Assembly: GCF_921293095.1 (NCBI RefSeq)
Contig: NC_060247.1
Location: 108,581,111-108,645,110, forward strand
Reading direction: 5' to 3'
Source: Ischnura elegans
Taxonomy: Eukaryota; Arthropoda; Insecta; Odonata; Coenagrionidae
DNA: 64,000 nucleotides
The notes beneath the pieces were generated by a model. The model was given only the letters and a program-made list of their open reading frames with translations. It was not told the DNA's origin and did no database searches. Below are positions 24,175 through 37,600 of this stretch, in pieces; position 1 is the first letter of the stretch, and every line of letters begins with the position of its first letter. The position numbers and the translations under genes were made by a program.

Positions 24175-25296
24175 TGTTCACGAAAAAACCCTCTTCACGA
24201 AAGAGCATCGAGGACACAGCTATCGCTACTCTTATGGAATCATTTCACTCTTTTTAGCGCATCATATTTCATGAAATATGAATTCTTTATGCTACATTGT
24301 GAATGTTTTAACATTACAAAATTTTCAAAATATTTATATTTTTCCCCTAAATAGTGCTAAAATTAAGAAAATTTGATGACGAACAACTCTCATCATTGCG
24401 CGATTTGATATCGGAATTTCATCACGAGCTAGACTGGTCATTTCAGCGAAAGGGGATAAGTGAACTAAATTCGATTATACATGATGATATTATCTTATTT
24501 TCAGCTACCAAACAAGCAATTTCGTCATCATTTCTAATGCGTCAATATTTCTTCAGAAATAGGTAGTCGTGGCCTGTAGGGGTAAAAGGCCAGTAGAGGT
24601 GAGGAAGGCAGGGAGTTATAGGTCGAGGAGAGGTTGGTGCCGGAAAACAAATAATGAATTAGGACCCTCTCCACCTCCAGGATCACGACGTGGGTCTAAA
24701 TTTGAGGCGACAAGCTTCTCCGAACGGAGTTGCGAAGTAACGAAGCGTGAGACTAGACGTGACGGAGTGCAAAGATCCTCTCCACATCACTTGACTCTTA
24801 ATTGCCAAATCCAATTGGGATGCTGTCATCGACATTTCTCATTCAAGTGTGGCAAGCCTAAAAATGTATCCAATACCCAGCGGAGGATGCCATTTATCTT
24901 GGGAAAGACCATAACTTGCAAAAGAAACGTGGGACAGAGCTGATATTTCCGAAGTATCTTCATCGGGTGGGTATTTTTTTTTCACACATTTTAAATTGCC
25001 CAAAATTTTTTTATTGCTCATAAAAAAATGGAAAAAATTCTACTTATGTCAAAAGAGTGGCTGAATATGAAGGAACACAGGGAGGTGTCCCTGGAAAATT
25101 TAAAAGATTATTGTAAACTTTAGAGGGAATCGAAGTGTAAAATTAAAAAGTTATCTGTAAGGCGGCTCTCCAGTTAAAATTTTTATTTCCCCTGCTGAGC
25201 AAACGGTGCTTAAAAATAACTAATGATTACCTAAAAGCCGTTTTTCTCAGAACATCAGACCTCAGATGCATTAAAGCAGAGGAGTATTTCAATATG
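24175..25296. other. No gene seen
   Basis: The 124-codon frame at 24,569-24,943 is rich in Arg and Ser and not recognisable. No other feature is visible. Confidence 0.55.
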
Positions 25297-25304
25297 GTTC
25301 CACA
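25297..25304. repeat. 8-bp target duplication, left copy (family A copy 1)
   Basis: GTTCCACA, identical to 25,584-25,591. Confidence 0.9.
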
Positions 25305-25583
25305 CAGTGGTGCCGACTCAATGGGACCTAAGCGGGCCCGAGCCCCCTCAAACATTCGATGTGGGGGGGAAGGAAAAGATTTATCAGGCTTTTCGATTTT
25401 CCCCAGAGTGTCAAGTTATCGAGAGTCGAGTTTTCATGGTTCTAATGTTGATCATATGACTTCTAAAATGCTAAAAACCTTAAACTCACTAACTTCTAAA
25501 AACTTTAAACTCACTATTTATGAAATTTCCCGGGGCAAGACCCCAGTATGGGCCCCAAATATGTTTATAAGTCGGCGCCCCAG
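25305..25583 (+). mobile_element. Non-autonomous hAT-like element, family A, copy 1
   Basis: A 279-bp element beginning CAGTGGTGCCGACT and ending AGTCGGCGCCCCAG, so the ends are inverted repeats. The exact 8-bp duplication GTTCCACA lies on both sides, as for hAT transposons. A second copy lies at 33,767-34,034. The 111-codon frame through it is not a transposase. Confidence 0.92.
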
Positions 25584-25591
25584 GTTCCACA

Positions 25592-26526
25592 CCTACGTCA
25601 AGGCGCATTCAGCATGTTTTTTAAAATAGCATTGGGTGAAGTTAAATATGAAAAAAGGAACAGACCATACAAGCGATCAAGATTAGAATAAAATGCGAAA
25701 TAATCCTACTTTAGAGGGAATCGAAGTGTACATCAATTAGAAATAGCAATGATAACTGAAAATTAAAACTTTGTCCACAGTATTTATTATTGTACTACGC
25801 GTTTCAGCGAATCACCTTCGCCATCATCACGTACAAGTGCATAGAAATATCAGTCGATACATATTTAAAATGCTTCAAAAAGGTCTATAATTTTGCTCGT
25901 TTCGAAAAAAAGGCATGTATGGACTCAAAAATCTATATTATTCTACCTTTCGTTGAAATACATCAAGCGTTATAAAAGGCAAAAAGAATAATATTTCGCT
26001 GCAATCACCCTCGTATTTCCAAGGTGTCAATACATTTCTATAATTCATGCGATCTTAAACAAATTTAAACCAATGCGACGAAATTTGGTGGTATTTACCT
26101 AACTACTTTCACAGCTCTTCTAAAAATCTTTCTCGGCAAAAATATCGTGATCGCGTCTGAAATGGTGACAACTCGATACTAAGAGGGTAGAGCAGTGAAT
26201 AAAAGATTGAGATAATATTCGCGTTTCTCCTTGAATGTGGCTTGAAAAACATTTTCAACTTTTAATTTGGCCCTTCAAAATTATAGTATGGCAGTCAATC
26301 ATACCGTGAAAGGCAACAGTGGATAAACATTGGTGTAAACTAATACGCTCTCACTAAACTTATATAGTCAATAGCGTAACACATCAATGTTATTCTCAAG
26401 TTACACATGAATACCTCCATCCCATATTTTAGGCTTAATATTTTACAGATGTACGATATCCATGTCGAGTGTCAAACAGATGTCGAAATAATTCCACAAA
26501 ATTACTCTATCTTGCACTCTCTTACT
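25592..26526. other. No gene seen
   Basis: AT-rich DNA without recognisable features. Confidence 0.55.
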
Positions 26527-26789
26527 CTAGCGGGGTAACTAGGAACATGCTTTATGGGAGGATGAGGGAACCCCCCAAGCAATGGGGGTCCCGGAATTTT
26601 TTTTTAAAATGACATGCCTGTAAATATATTTTACATCATTTTGGCCCTAAATATTTAAATTCAAGCAGATTATGTTATTAGATGTAAATACTAGACAATA
26701 GATTTAAATATTTTTTTTACTTTTCTGAGGCTTTGGGGGGAGGGGGGAACTATAGCCCTCATTTCCCCCCTCCCATAGTACCGCCACTG
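26527..26789 (+). mobile_element. Non-autonomous hAT-like element, family B, copy 1
   Basis: Shares length and landmarks (ATGCTTT near the start, TTTACATCATT in the middle, GAGGCTTTGG and a final GCCACTG) with 61,598-61,864 and, in reverse, 44,845-45,136. The left end is mutated from CAGTGGCG. The flanking 8 bp match at about 5 of 8. Confidence 0.82.
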
Positions 26790-28552
26790 ATCTTGCATAA
26801 TACACCAACAACCTCCTAATTAGGAAGTAAGAATAACAATCTCATTGATTAATTTATATTTCGTCTAGTGTCGATCCATCCACGATTTTCTCAAAACAGA
26901 GTAAACGTAGCACAAAAACCATGTGAATCAACAAGTTGACTAATGACATTTTATTTCGAGAAATAGAGAATACTTGGGAATTCCCAAACAATTAAGAATC
27001 ACGTTGTCCTCAAAAAGGACAATGTTGTTTAATTTTTCGTGCCGTGTGTTTACCTCAGCCATCGCTTGTCATCAACAGGGTCATGAGCTTGCCTGAAATG
27101 TGTCTTCGTCAGTCATGAGATCGTTCAACTTGCTCCGGGATATCGTGACGAGTGGGACGAACCAAACAGTCTTTTGGGAGCTGCGGACGATCTTGACAAA
27201 GCCATAACAACACGAAGTGAGGATTTTCGTGAAATGTTTACATCGAAAAAACTCCAATCAGTGGCACAGATATTTCCGATTCCATTCGATTGGCCAACAA
27301 ACCTTCGCAGTTGCATTGAGATTCCACGCCCTATTAACCTGAATTGCCCAATATACTCGACCGTGGAGGAATGAAAAAAAAGCGTGCCGCGAAAGAAAAC
27401 AAAAGTTTAGATGAAGCATGGGGTTCGAGATTAACGGTAGATTCACTGAATTATTCGTATGAAATTTTACAATTTTAAACCCTGCTCATATTTACAATTC
27501 ACTCTCACTTGTGGAATTTATTATCCCTCAACATAGTTTGTATTTAATTTAGACTGAAAGATTACTGTAGCCTTAACCTGCTACCCATGTCCGAGTGGGT
27601 AATCCACATGACTGAATAAGTGTGTAGTAATATTACTTTTGTTATCACGACAAGCTTATTTTTTGCATTTATTAAAACAATAACAATTTTGGTAAAAAAT
27701 ATACATAAAAAAGAGTAATTCTTGATAAATATGCAGTTTACGGACTTTTTAATGATACACGACACAAAAACATGGGTCAATTAAACCAAATTTTCGATTC
27801 ATTCATGCAAACTGAAACAGTAACCTCATGAGGAAATATTTTTATACCCATCATTTTTCATGAAAATTAAATAAAAAAGTCAAAATCTGGAAAACAGGGG
27901 TGAAATATATGTATGAGAAAAGTAATTGGGGTTTCCGTTAATGATTGCCTTCCGGTTCCAGTGCTAACAACCTTTAGCGAATCTTGACATTAATTGTGAT
28001 AACCGCGCGACTGTTAGTCAGGAGCACTATGGAAGCAGCCAATTCTGCAGAATGGAACGTTATCTGAGTGATGAAGCGTGAAAATTGCCATGGCGAAGCT
28101 TTCGAAAACGCACTCTCGGGGGCCCATCGTGTTTGCACAGCCCCGTTCTCTCTCTGATTAATTCTTTCCTAACGACGAGAAATGAACGCAGGCACTCTGG
28201 ATTCGGAAACGAAGGGGAGAACACGATTTCTGCCCAGCTCTCCCATGCATCCTTTCTCTCACGTTCGACCTTGCCCCAGCTTTGCACCGCCCCCGAGTCT
28301 ATCTCCGCCCTTTCTGCAGCCTTGTCCGCTCTCATTTCCTGCAGTTTCGGCTCTCGCAAAAGCTCACCCTTCCCTACCATTAACTGCAGTTCCCGGAATG
28401 AGGGGTAGCAGTGTTGGTTTTTTAGTATGATTTGACGCAAAAGGTCATTTTGCACCGCCTCTCTCTCTCATCTTTATTAGTTCCGTCTCTTACTATTTTG
28501 TTTCTTATTATTACTAATTTATTTCTAATTATCATATTACTATGTAACCCGA
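26790..28552. other. No gene seen
   Basis: A 66-codon frame at 27,174-27,374 (plus) and a GC-richer patch at 28,080-28,430 stand out slightly. Neither has a recognisable product, and open frames on both strands of the patch suggest composition rather than coding. Confidence 0.5.
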
Positions 28553-28956
28553 GCGAAAATTTCGCATTCTCACACTTTACATATGAATCAAATTATTCTT
28601 TAATTTTCAAAACAATTTCATAACAAACTCTCACTCTTATACATAACAATTTTATACCATTCACCCATGTACAATCACTATGTGCATTCATTTTATTGTC
28701 GTCAATTCCCGCTGGTAATAATTTTTGAATACTTTCGACTTCAACAAGCTTCAATAAGCAATAAGCGAAAATTTCGCACTCTCACACTTTACATATGAAT
28801 CAAATTATTCTCTAATTCTCAAAACAATTTCATAACTAACTCTCACTCTTATACATATCAATGTTATATCATTTACCCACCCATGTACAATCACATTTTA
28901 TGTATCCAATTCCCTTTGGTAATCATTTTTGAATACTTTCAACTACAACAAGCTTC
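28553..28956 (+). repeat. Tandem duplication with a 212-bp period
   Basis: Unit 1 is 28,553-28,764 and unit 2 is 28,765 to about 28,956. Both start GCGAAAATTTCGCA and end near a CAACAAGCTTC stretch, with few differences, so the duplication is fairly recent. AT-rich and non-coding. Confidence 0.92.
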
Positions 28957-29030
28957 CTTCGGGATTTGAATACGGGGACATGCAATTAGTAACTCAACGA
29001 TCTACCCCTAGGGACGCCACCCTTCTCAAA
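28957..29030 (-). mobile_element. Possible tRNA-like SINE head
   Basis: The minus strand has an A-box-like GGGGTAGATCG stretch and a B-box-like ATTCAAATCC about 30 bases apart. It abuts the tandem duplication, which may be its tail. No cloverleaf and no target duplication were found, so this is tentative. The 143-codon frame at 28,929-29,360 on the plus strand is probably not coding. Confidence 0.3.
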
Positions 29031-29041
29031 TGTTTTATGCT

Positions 29042-29170
29042 TGTCCAAAATCTTTCATTAAACGAAAATGCGGGACTCTATAATAGTATCTATGACTCAG
29101 GAACACCACTCTCTCTAAATTATTTATATTTGTCCAAAATCTTTCATCCAGCGAAAATTCAGAGCTCAAT
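29042..29170 (+). repeat. Two diverged copies of a short direct repeat
   Basis: TGTCCAAAATCTTTCAT followed by a CGAAAAT stretch occurs near 29,042 and again near 29,130, about 88 bp apart. It may be a remnant of an older array. Confidence 0.65.
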
Positions 29171-29645
29171 AATGTCTTTGATCCAAATCGGAGCACTCTC
29201 TCATGGGAAAACACCCACCAACGTCACTCTCCCAATGATATTTTTGAATACCTATCCTCATTTCACCAAAGTATGCTACTTAGGATGGCAAATGCAACTA
29301 AGTAATCGTCCCTTTGAAGACGGAAATTATAAGACAGGTTTATCTTTGCAGGGAAGGTAAAAAATGTTAGGCAATTCTTTCGCAGGGATTCAAAAAATTT
29401 CCTCGGTACCGCATCTAATTTTTCCTGCGGGTAACTAAAAGTTCAGGTAAAAAGGAAACAGCATTTAATGTGCACATTTTCCTCAAAAATAGCCTGTTGG
29501 CATAAACGCAACGACACCTTACTGGAAAAACAACGGTATCAGCTGTCCCATTAGTGAATATTTTTTCACATTTACGTAGCTAATACAACTCTAGGTAACG
29601 ATATGTTTTCAGTTCAAAGGCATACTTCCAAGGCCATCGAAAAGC
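29171..29645. other. No gene seen
   Basis: No recognisable feature. Confidence 0.55.
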
Positions 29646-30272
29646 AGTGGCGGCTAGCCCATAAGGACTCTCGGACGCTGTCCCTCCCAAAGATTTGTAA
29701 AAGGAAAAAAAATTCAATTGTAATTATACATCTGTTAACCAGGGTGTTTTATCAATCGCATACATCGAAAATGTAGGAAAAAAACGCAAAAAATAGCGCG
29801 AGAAGTTCGCATTTGTTGTCGCGGGGCGCTGGCCAGAACGTCCCAATCCATCACCATGCAGTTATATGAAGAGTGGTAGTGGTTTGGGCTGCTGGTGCTA
29901 CGACGCGTCTAAGCTTGTGCCTTATGGTAGTCTTGGGACGCCGCCCGAGCATGCGCAGAGCGACGTATCAAGTGAGTTGACATCGCCGCGCCGCCCGGCG
30001 GCCGTACAATCTTGGTGTTGCAGTGTTGCAGAATACCTTTTTTTGGTGACCATTTGACTTATTATGTGTAAATTGTTTTAATGTAAATAGGCCGAGTTGT
30101 AGTTGAGGTAATCGAGTTAGTGATTGTTAGTGTTTTAGTGTTAGTGATTGCTTTGTGTACGAGTGGTCTCTAAATTGCCTGAAAAACTCGCTAAAATACA
30201 CAAAATATTCAAAAATTTTGACCCCCCGGTGGAGTGTGCCCCTCCCAGCATTTGATTCACGAGCCGCCACTG
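29646..30272 (+). mobile_element. hAT-like element of 627 bp with GC-rich interior
   Basis: Ends are CAGTGGCGGCTAG and the inverted CGAGCCGCCACTG. The flanking 8 bp CGAAAAAG and CGAGGAAG agree at 6 of 8, with two A/G differences. The interior (about 29,830-30,010) is unusually GC- and CpG-rich. The 63-codon frame at 29,866-30,057 is not a known product, so the element appears non-autonomous. The GC-rich insert could be captured host sequence. Confidence 0.82.
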
Positions 30273-33200
30273 CGAGGAAGTTAATTAGTTATTATGCAAT
30301 GTGATAGGAAACGGTAGTACCAAAGCTATAAAATAACCGACAGAGGAGATTCAGGTATTAAAGTTAAATTTTAGCTATTTCATTAAAATTAAATATTAGC
30401 TATTTGACACATTCCATTCAATTTTTGTGGTTGTGCAACAATCTTCATAGCTCTCTTAGTTAAGTCAACTACACGGTTACATCATTACGAGGAAAAATAG
30501 AAAAAACAGAATTCAAGCTAAATAACCTCAAGGGCTAAATACTCTTTTGAATTATACTAACACGCGCCCTCCTTAAGACATTAAAAACTGTGAATAAAAT
30601 TCTAACTATTGAATTAAATTCCTTTATCGTGTGACTTGCATTCCTGCATTCCTGAACTTGCATTCCTGATATGAAATGGAATATTTATTACTTCTAAGTC
30701 AACCACTACAATTTTAACAATGTCCACTCATCACCTCACGATACTTGTAATAGTAAACTGAGAAGCATTCTGACTGCGTGTAAGGATAAGGGTAAAGTTT
30801 TTCAAATGGTTCATTATAAATAGAATATTTCAATTAAAATTCTGAAATTTGGATCGAGCATGAATTTTTTTAACGATACACGTAAAAAAGAATCCAGGTC
30901 CAGTGCCCAACAGCAAATTATGGGTAGTAACCTATAAACGACTCTGATGGTCGGAGTTTGACAAATAAATGACTTATACAGCAATAATTTATTCTTACCT
31001 TGACCTAATTCTACTCGATTATATTGCATAAAATCTTGAAGAAATAATAACACTGCAAAGCTCTCTCCAGAAAAATTGTAAACCATTAAAATTTGGCCAT
31101 TTATTATGGGACCTAATACATTTTATGAATGGGTATTGAGACATTTAATTATAGAAATTAATAGTTGAAGATGAGCATGTGTGAGGTAACTATGGAGAAA
31201 TCAAGGTATAGTTAAATGAACCCACTCACCCATTTCATCATGGTCATCAAATTTCCTCATAATCGAAGCACAAGAAATGAGACACCAGATGTTCAATGAA
31301 TCCATTCAGCCAAATGAAACAAATATTTTACTTTTTACATGTATTTCATTTTGAGAGCAATGAAAATAAAATGGTTATGTAGCAAAAGAATTTTTGTAGA
31401 TATCTTAGAGTCTTTTTTGCTTAAAAAATACACTTCCATTTCATTTTAATTCTGTTTTTTCATCTTAATTTCGGCAAAATGAAATGAGTGGAGTAACTAT
31501 TTAAGATCTCAACAAAAGTATGCCAGAATCTTCTCCTACGTTTCCTAAGACTTCTAAAGACTTATTTTTTTTTTTAGTTCAGCGGCTGGCGGCAAATTAT
31601 GTCGTCTAACAAAACATTCCACTGAGTTATAATGAGACGAAGGATTTTTAAACGTTGTGAATGTCTACAAATAAAAACGTTAATGATAGGGAACAAAAAG
31701 TCGTTTCGCCGTCACGAGACTATCATTTCAATCCACGTGTTCTAAGGTTATTGATAAGGATAACCATGATTGACTGAAGAAAAATGAGTTTGTACAATAG
31801 TTTTATAGAATTGATCACGTTTCCACTAGCTCATCATATTCTTTGTGTTTTTGAACGCCTTGCAAAATATCTGAAAAAGCAAGTAGTCGTGATCGGTAGC
31901 TACATTGGAGAACCTGATGAAATGTGATCACTTGCCCTATCAGTTAATTCAAGGCCTGAAATACTGTAGAAATATGGGTGCTGCTCGAATCTTCTTCTTA
32001 AAAACATAATTTATAATTTAACGTAAATTAATAATACATAAATTATAAAGACTCATAATTTACCTATAACTTGAATTTGAAGGGGCCACGAGACGATAAA
32101 TATATTCAAATGGCTCTGCGGCATATTTCTCAAGTGAAATCACACTATTCGGCAAAATAAATGAAATTAAAACATATTAAATATACTTGTGCGGCAAAGA
32201 GATTATTGAAGAGTAATAAGGAATATCAGACTTGGTTTGACGTAAAGGAGAGTGCATTAAATTGATTAAACATCGTACAGTAAGCACTGATGCCATCACA
32301 ATGCATTTATCATATTAATCCGATACTCCAGAATATTACAATCGCGCAAGCAAAAATTACACGAGTTTTGGTATTACATGCATTCACCATCACTTCGCGT
32401 GAAAGCCACGCGTCACTCCGACCCATCGCTTCAGCAAGTTTCAAAATTATAGTTCATTCAGCAATCCAAATCAGCCATTACATCATTCAGTAAAACATTC
32501 ATCCCTATCACTAAACAAGCATGAAGAAAGGCGCACAACTGCCAACAGATACAGTAATACAACTCCATTAATTTTAATAATTACTTCCCCAAAAAGTAAA
32601 CATTAAATGACTATGTGTAATATTTCGAACCCTGCCGCGTGAACGGCGGTGAAACATACAAGAATTGCCATGAGAAAAAATTCCCCTGGACCGGGAAACG
32701 AATTAAATGACTATCCTGAGTAGATATCTCCGATAGATTTTCATTTATGATGGTCATAGAGCTACGGGTGAGTAATAGAGGGTAATATTAGAAGGGCCCA
32801 AATATATACATAAATAAATGCTACTAAAAAAGCTTGATAGTCCGTAATAGGTTGATGTTTCTCCCGCACCATTGAGAGAGTTAGTGATTGTGTTGCATTC
32901 GCATTAAATTAATGGAGTGTGCGCATCGCTAGAGCGTGCTGAAATCGAACAAAATATAAAAGATATTCTGTAAAATCATTTAATTAAAGTAACAAATATA
33001 TGAGAAAACCGTTCCTAGCATACCGTTCTGAAGGCTTCTCATAAACTCAACTGGCTGTTTGTCTCACTCACGGAAATTGGCCTTGTAAATTGTTTTACTG
33101 GGTTCGAATTTTATTAGTCAATTCCTCTTATTACTCATCGCTCAGCAGTGCAGGGATGGCACGCTTAGTCATATTGACGGTTACACAGCTACGAACATAT

Positions 33201-33706
33201 CAAATGCGAGAAAATCTGTTTATTTCGTTTATTTCTATTTCAAAATCTTTCGCACTTCAAGAGCTCAACACTCCGTCTCTCTAACCTCCTTTTCGCTTGA
33301 CTCGGCGGTCCATAACTCAGCCGTTCTTTATTATCATTTATTCAGAATTGAAGAGCCTATTTCACCGTGACTCATTTTACTCATCTCTTCCACTCATACA
33401 TTTCGACACCCCTTGAAGCCGCTGAGCACTATAACTTCTTCAATGAGCGACCAAAGCACCCCGATGAAAAATGAGTAACTCGCGGAATGAATTGAGAAGT
33501 CAAGCCCCAATTTCCGTGAAAGCGGTGGCCGCGTGACTAAATATTATGGCCGTCCAAAGTCGGCGTATAATTATAATGAGTTTGAATAGCAACGGTGTGA
33601 GAGCCCTTGGCCTACTGGGATACTGAAGACGGAACATTTTTCAAAGTCGACACCTCCCGTCAAAAAGGATTGATCGCGTAACCCAGCCCAAACTCGAGAC
33701 TATAGC
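30273..33706. other. No gene seen
   Basis: 3.4 kb of AT-rich DNA. I found no gene, tRNA or clear repeat boundary. A TTTAGTTCAGCGGCT stretch at 31,575-31,589 recurs in reverse near 46,540-46,556, hinting at a shared repeat. Confidence 0.5.
33699..33706. repeat. 8-bp target duplication, left copy (imperfect)
   Basis: ACTATAGC, matching AGTACAGC at 34,646-34,653 in 6 of 8 positions. Confidence 0.65.
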
Positions 33707-34645
33707 CAGGGATGGCAAATGAAACGAAACGAAAATGTTTCGTTCGACCCGAAGTGAAATGAAAATCAGTGGCGCCGACTCCATGGGGCCTGAGGGGGCC
33801 CGAGCCCCCTCAAAAATTCGTTATAGGTGTGAGGAAAAAATGTGTCAGGCTTGTCGATTTTCCCCGGAGTGTCCAGATATCGAGATTAGAGTTATCAGGG
33901 TTATAATGTTGATCATATGGCTCTTCTAAAATGCTTAAAAAACTTAAAACTCACTACTTATAATATTTCCCGGGACAAGATCCCCGGTTTGGGCCCCCCC
34001 CCCCCCCAATAGTTTTTGTAAGTCGGCATTCGTGATGAAAATACGAGGCCTGGGTTTAGTTTCGTTTCCGCACAAAATTAAAATCACCAAGGAGTTTAGT
34101 TTCGACCCGGGGCGAAACTTTACTCTCGGGAACGAAACTAAATTAACAGAAACTCCGTTGCCCATAGTTAAGTTTCGATCCCAAGTTGAGTGGAGGTGGA
34201 TAAGAGCGAATAGTTTCGACCCATTACGTTTGGCATGCGTGTGGAGAGGTTAAGTCATTGAGCTTAAAAATCGAATGGCCAGTTTACGTTCACCGCTCTC
34301 CTGTTAGTGGTAAAAATATGAGTGCCCCATGCATCTAATGGCGGTAGGCCGAACCTCTGCTTCATTCAACCACACTTCGTACTCGGTGTGTGGGTCGAAA
34401 CTCAACTGTTTGACGGTGAAGCGTGTGGTCCATCCGGTGCGAAACATTATCTGTGTTTCGTTTCGTCCCAGAGTTTTAGTTAAGTTTCGACACGAAGTAC
34501 TTTTGACTCCGATTTCGTTTCGACACTGAGTTTAGTTCCCCAAGTTTAAATCCATTTCGTTTCGTTCCAACATTTCGCTCCTGGGTACGAAACTATTGAA
34601 AATTTACTGGTTTCGTCTTTCGTTCCGTTTCATATGCCATCCCTG
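33707..34645. mobile_element. Inverted-repeat hAT-like element rich in GTTTCG motifs, with a nested insertion
   Basis: A 939-bp element with inverted ends (CAGGGATGGC at the left, GCCATCCCTG at the right; homology extends about 28 bp) and an imperfect 8-bp duplication. CAGGG ends with 8-bp duplications fit hAT. The interior repeats a degenerate GTTTCGACCC/GAAAC motif many times on both strands. A second element (33,767-34,034) has inserted, leaving about 660 bp of its own. No transposase. Confidence 0.82.
33767..34034 (+). mobile_element. Non-autonomous hAT-like element, family A, copy 2 (nested)
   Basis: A 268-bp copy of the element at 25,305-25,583, starting CAGTGGCGCCGACT. The exact 8-bp duplication ATGAAAAT lies at 33,759-33,766 and 34,035-34,042. 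It interrupts the element at 33,707-34,645 and is therefore younger. It contains a run of 13 C near 33,996-34,008. Confidence 0.92.
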
Positions 34646-34653
34646 AGTACAGC

Positions 34654-37600
34654 TGATGAATTTTTTTGAATGTATTTCCCCGCCCCAAACACGAAAAGGT
34701 AAGGAAAAGGAGCTACATAGAGGAGGCCCCATTCTAAGCTATAGGAAGTTTATTCCTGTTGCCTCTTCGATCGTTTCTAAATCCTTGGCAGTCCAATATT
34801 TTTTCAATTCAAGTAGTTTCGTCCAAATTTATTTTTAGAAAAAATAAATAATTGACAGGATACATTTTCGACCAATAAAATGTTCTTATGTTATTATAAA
34901 AATTAAAAATCCACTGGTTGTCATTTCAGGTATGTTCAATCAAAGAGTTTATTCTTTGAAATTTTTAAATGTATGATATCTCTTGAAACATTACCCTTGC
35001 ATGATCGTGGCTCCTTGTGTTGTCGAGCTCAATGCGACGTTGAATTTGATCTGATACTAGCACTAGCCCTGTCGAGCCAGCATCGACGTTGGACCGCAAA
35101 TGATTATTCCATTTTCAAAAATGTCCACAGGGCGGCGTTAAGCACAGAGCGATCCTCTTTTTTCCCATATTTTGCAGTATAATGTTTGCATTTGCGAGGA
35201 AAGCACTGGAAATTTATTATTTTGATAGATCACAAGATCAGGAACGTATATTTTGGTTAAAAGTCTTTATTACAGCTTATTTCTCCGAGAAATCCGGATC
35301 GCTTTACTCGTGAGAGACGCGAGTGGCGACTTTTGTATTCTAATATAAATGCGTCATTGGTGACAACGCATTTAGAGGACAACTTGAGAACCCTCTTTGG
35401 GAACATTCGTGAGTCGAATCTGCGTGCGTAATCGCAAAATCGTAATAGTAAAGTCTGCGTGTGCACATCACAAACATATTCATGCGCCTAATTTTTTCAT
35501 TACTCGAGATTCACTAATTGCCTGGCCGGACAAGCATAATTTTTACACGAAACTTTTAAAAGTTTCAAAAAGCTCATTCAGGAACGTATTGTAGTTATAA
35601 AGAAATGTGAACCTTTTTCACGGAATGAATTATTTTATCTAGCTTATATACCTCATTAAGTTTTCATTTCAATTTAAAATTCTATGTTCCAATAAAACCT
35701 ATACCTACCAAAAGACATTTCCTTTGCCAGTCAATTTTCTTCGAAACAATGCCAGTTAATTCCTCATGATAAACATTTGCAAATACGTGAAATATGTGAA
35801 TAAATTTTTAATTAAAAAAATACATCCTTAATACGACGCTTAGCCAAGAAGACACATAGGTATGAACAGAATCTATAACTAACATTAATTTAAGCATGGA
35901 GAGCATCAATTATATATATTTGAAGGGTGATCAGCCCCAAAATTAGCGTAGGATTAATATTCGAAAAAATTCTTAAATGGCGAAATTCAAGCACGCGACT
36001 GCTCGATGGTAAAGAGCTAATAAATATTAACGCCAGGGGATATCAGAGCTAAACAACAAAACTCGGTACTGTGGCCTTTAAAATAATTATTACATTTCGC
36101 TGTAAAAAATGGTTAATGGAGCTTGAGGCGGCAAAAAAACAGCCTACAGACAAAAAAACTTATTTGTATTTTATGTAATTGCAAAAAAACGTACAGTCAA
36201 AACTTGAAAGTAGCCTAGCAATTCAGAGATATTAGCGACTTCATGCCAGTCAACAGATCCCTTCATAAACACATCTTCCACCGATTTCTATCAGTACATA
36301 GCATTTTCTTGCAAATATTTACCGACACGGTAGTTAAACTTAGCAAATCAAAAATCGTAAGGTAAATCATCCGGATCGTGTCGACGCCTTTAAATAAAGG
36401 CTACTCCCTAAATTTCACTTCCTAGCAAGTGAAATGTTTCCGCCTCACATAGCCACGCCCATCAAGAAAAAAACCAGTTGTTACACCGAGAAGGCAAAAA
36501 GATTCGTGTTTAGCCCTGGGGCTATTCTGTAACACTCATGAAATCTATAATTAACCTCAGTATACTTGCTCTGTGAAGCAATTTTATCGAATGATTATTT
36601 AGCGTGGATTTGATCGCGTAAATATGCAATATTTACCCTGCATTGGGTGTGTTTTGAAAAGTAGTAGGAAATGTTACTTTTATTCTTAGCGGAAGTGCCC
36701 CATGTCTGCAAAAGCTATATTATCTAGTGAACCTATTCGTCTTTAAAAAAAATTGTTTAACGAGTAAATTTCAACTAAAACCAAGCAAAGTATAATAACT
36801 GCTTTAATAATACATGTAGAACCAAACAAGCGGACACACGTTTTTGCTTTATATGATAATTTGCCAATGTCTGAACCAAGCGATAACTCCCATAAGCTTT
36901 GAATTTCGCAATTTCATGATTTTCATCCACCCAGAAAAGTTCAGAAAGGATGAGAATTCCAGACGCAAAACTGCGTCATTCAAAAAGTTTAAAGGCGCGA
37001 TCTCAAGGAATGGAGCGATTTTTGGGTGAAATTTTGCACGCTGAATATTGCGTAAGGAGGATTCTGAAATGGTTTCCGCATCATGAAATACAAATTTATG
37101 CATTTTTAGACCCACCCCGGCTCGGAAAAACCGAACTGGTGAGAAAGAGATTTGTTTGAGAAGGTATAAAAAAAGTTGTACTCGTAAACTTGTTTTTTTG
37201 CGGTGAAGACAGCGTTAGCCATTCATCAAAGGCATGTGAATTCTACACACTCTTTTTATAGTTACCAGTTTCTTTTTCTTGATTACCTTGCAAACTTAGG
37301 ATTTTTGGTTTCATTTCTTCCAGCCAAAATAAATATTTTAAAATTGAGGTAAAAGGTCCTCTTTTAGAGCTTTTATGTAAAGCAATAGTACGATTTCTTC
37401 TTAAAATATATAGGACAGCATAGGAAAATAAGTCATTTAGCTGGTGAGCTAAGGTGTGATATGGTGGAAGTTCGATGTATTGAAATAAAAATTAACTGCA
37501 CTTTTCTACAACTATTTTAATGTGTACGACCCATTTCTGGTACAAGACAGAGTTAGATAATTTATTAAATCCGCGCGTTAAAAGCTTACGGTTGATTTCT

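Noticed and set aside
28929-29360. 143-codon frame next to the tandem duplication
   Set aside because: It starts in the duplicated unit, runs through a tRNA-like segment and contains a short internal direct repeat; probably chance.
30273-33706. Hidden conserved gene in the long empty stretch
   Set aside because: I looked for protein motifs and tRNA boxes on both strands and found none I could defend.
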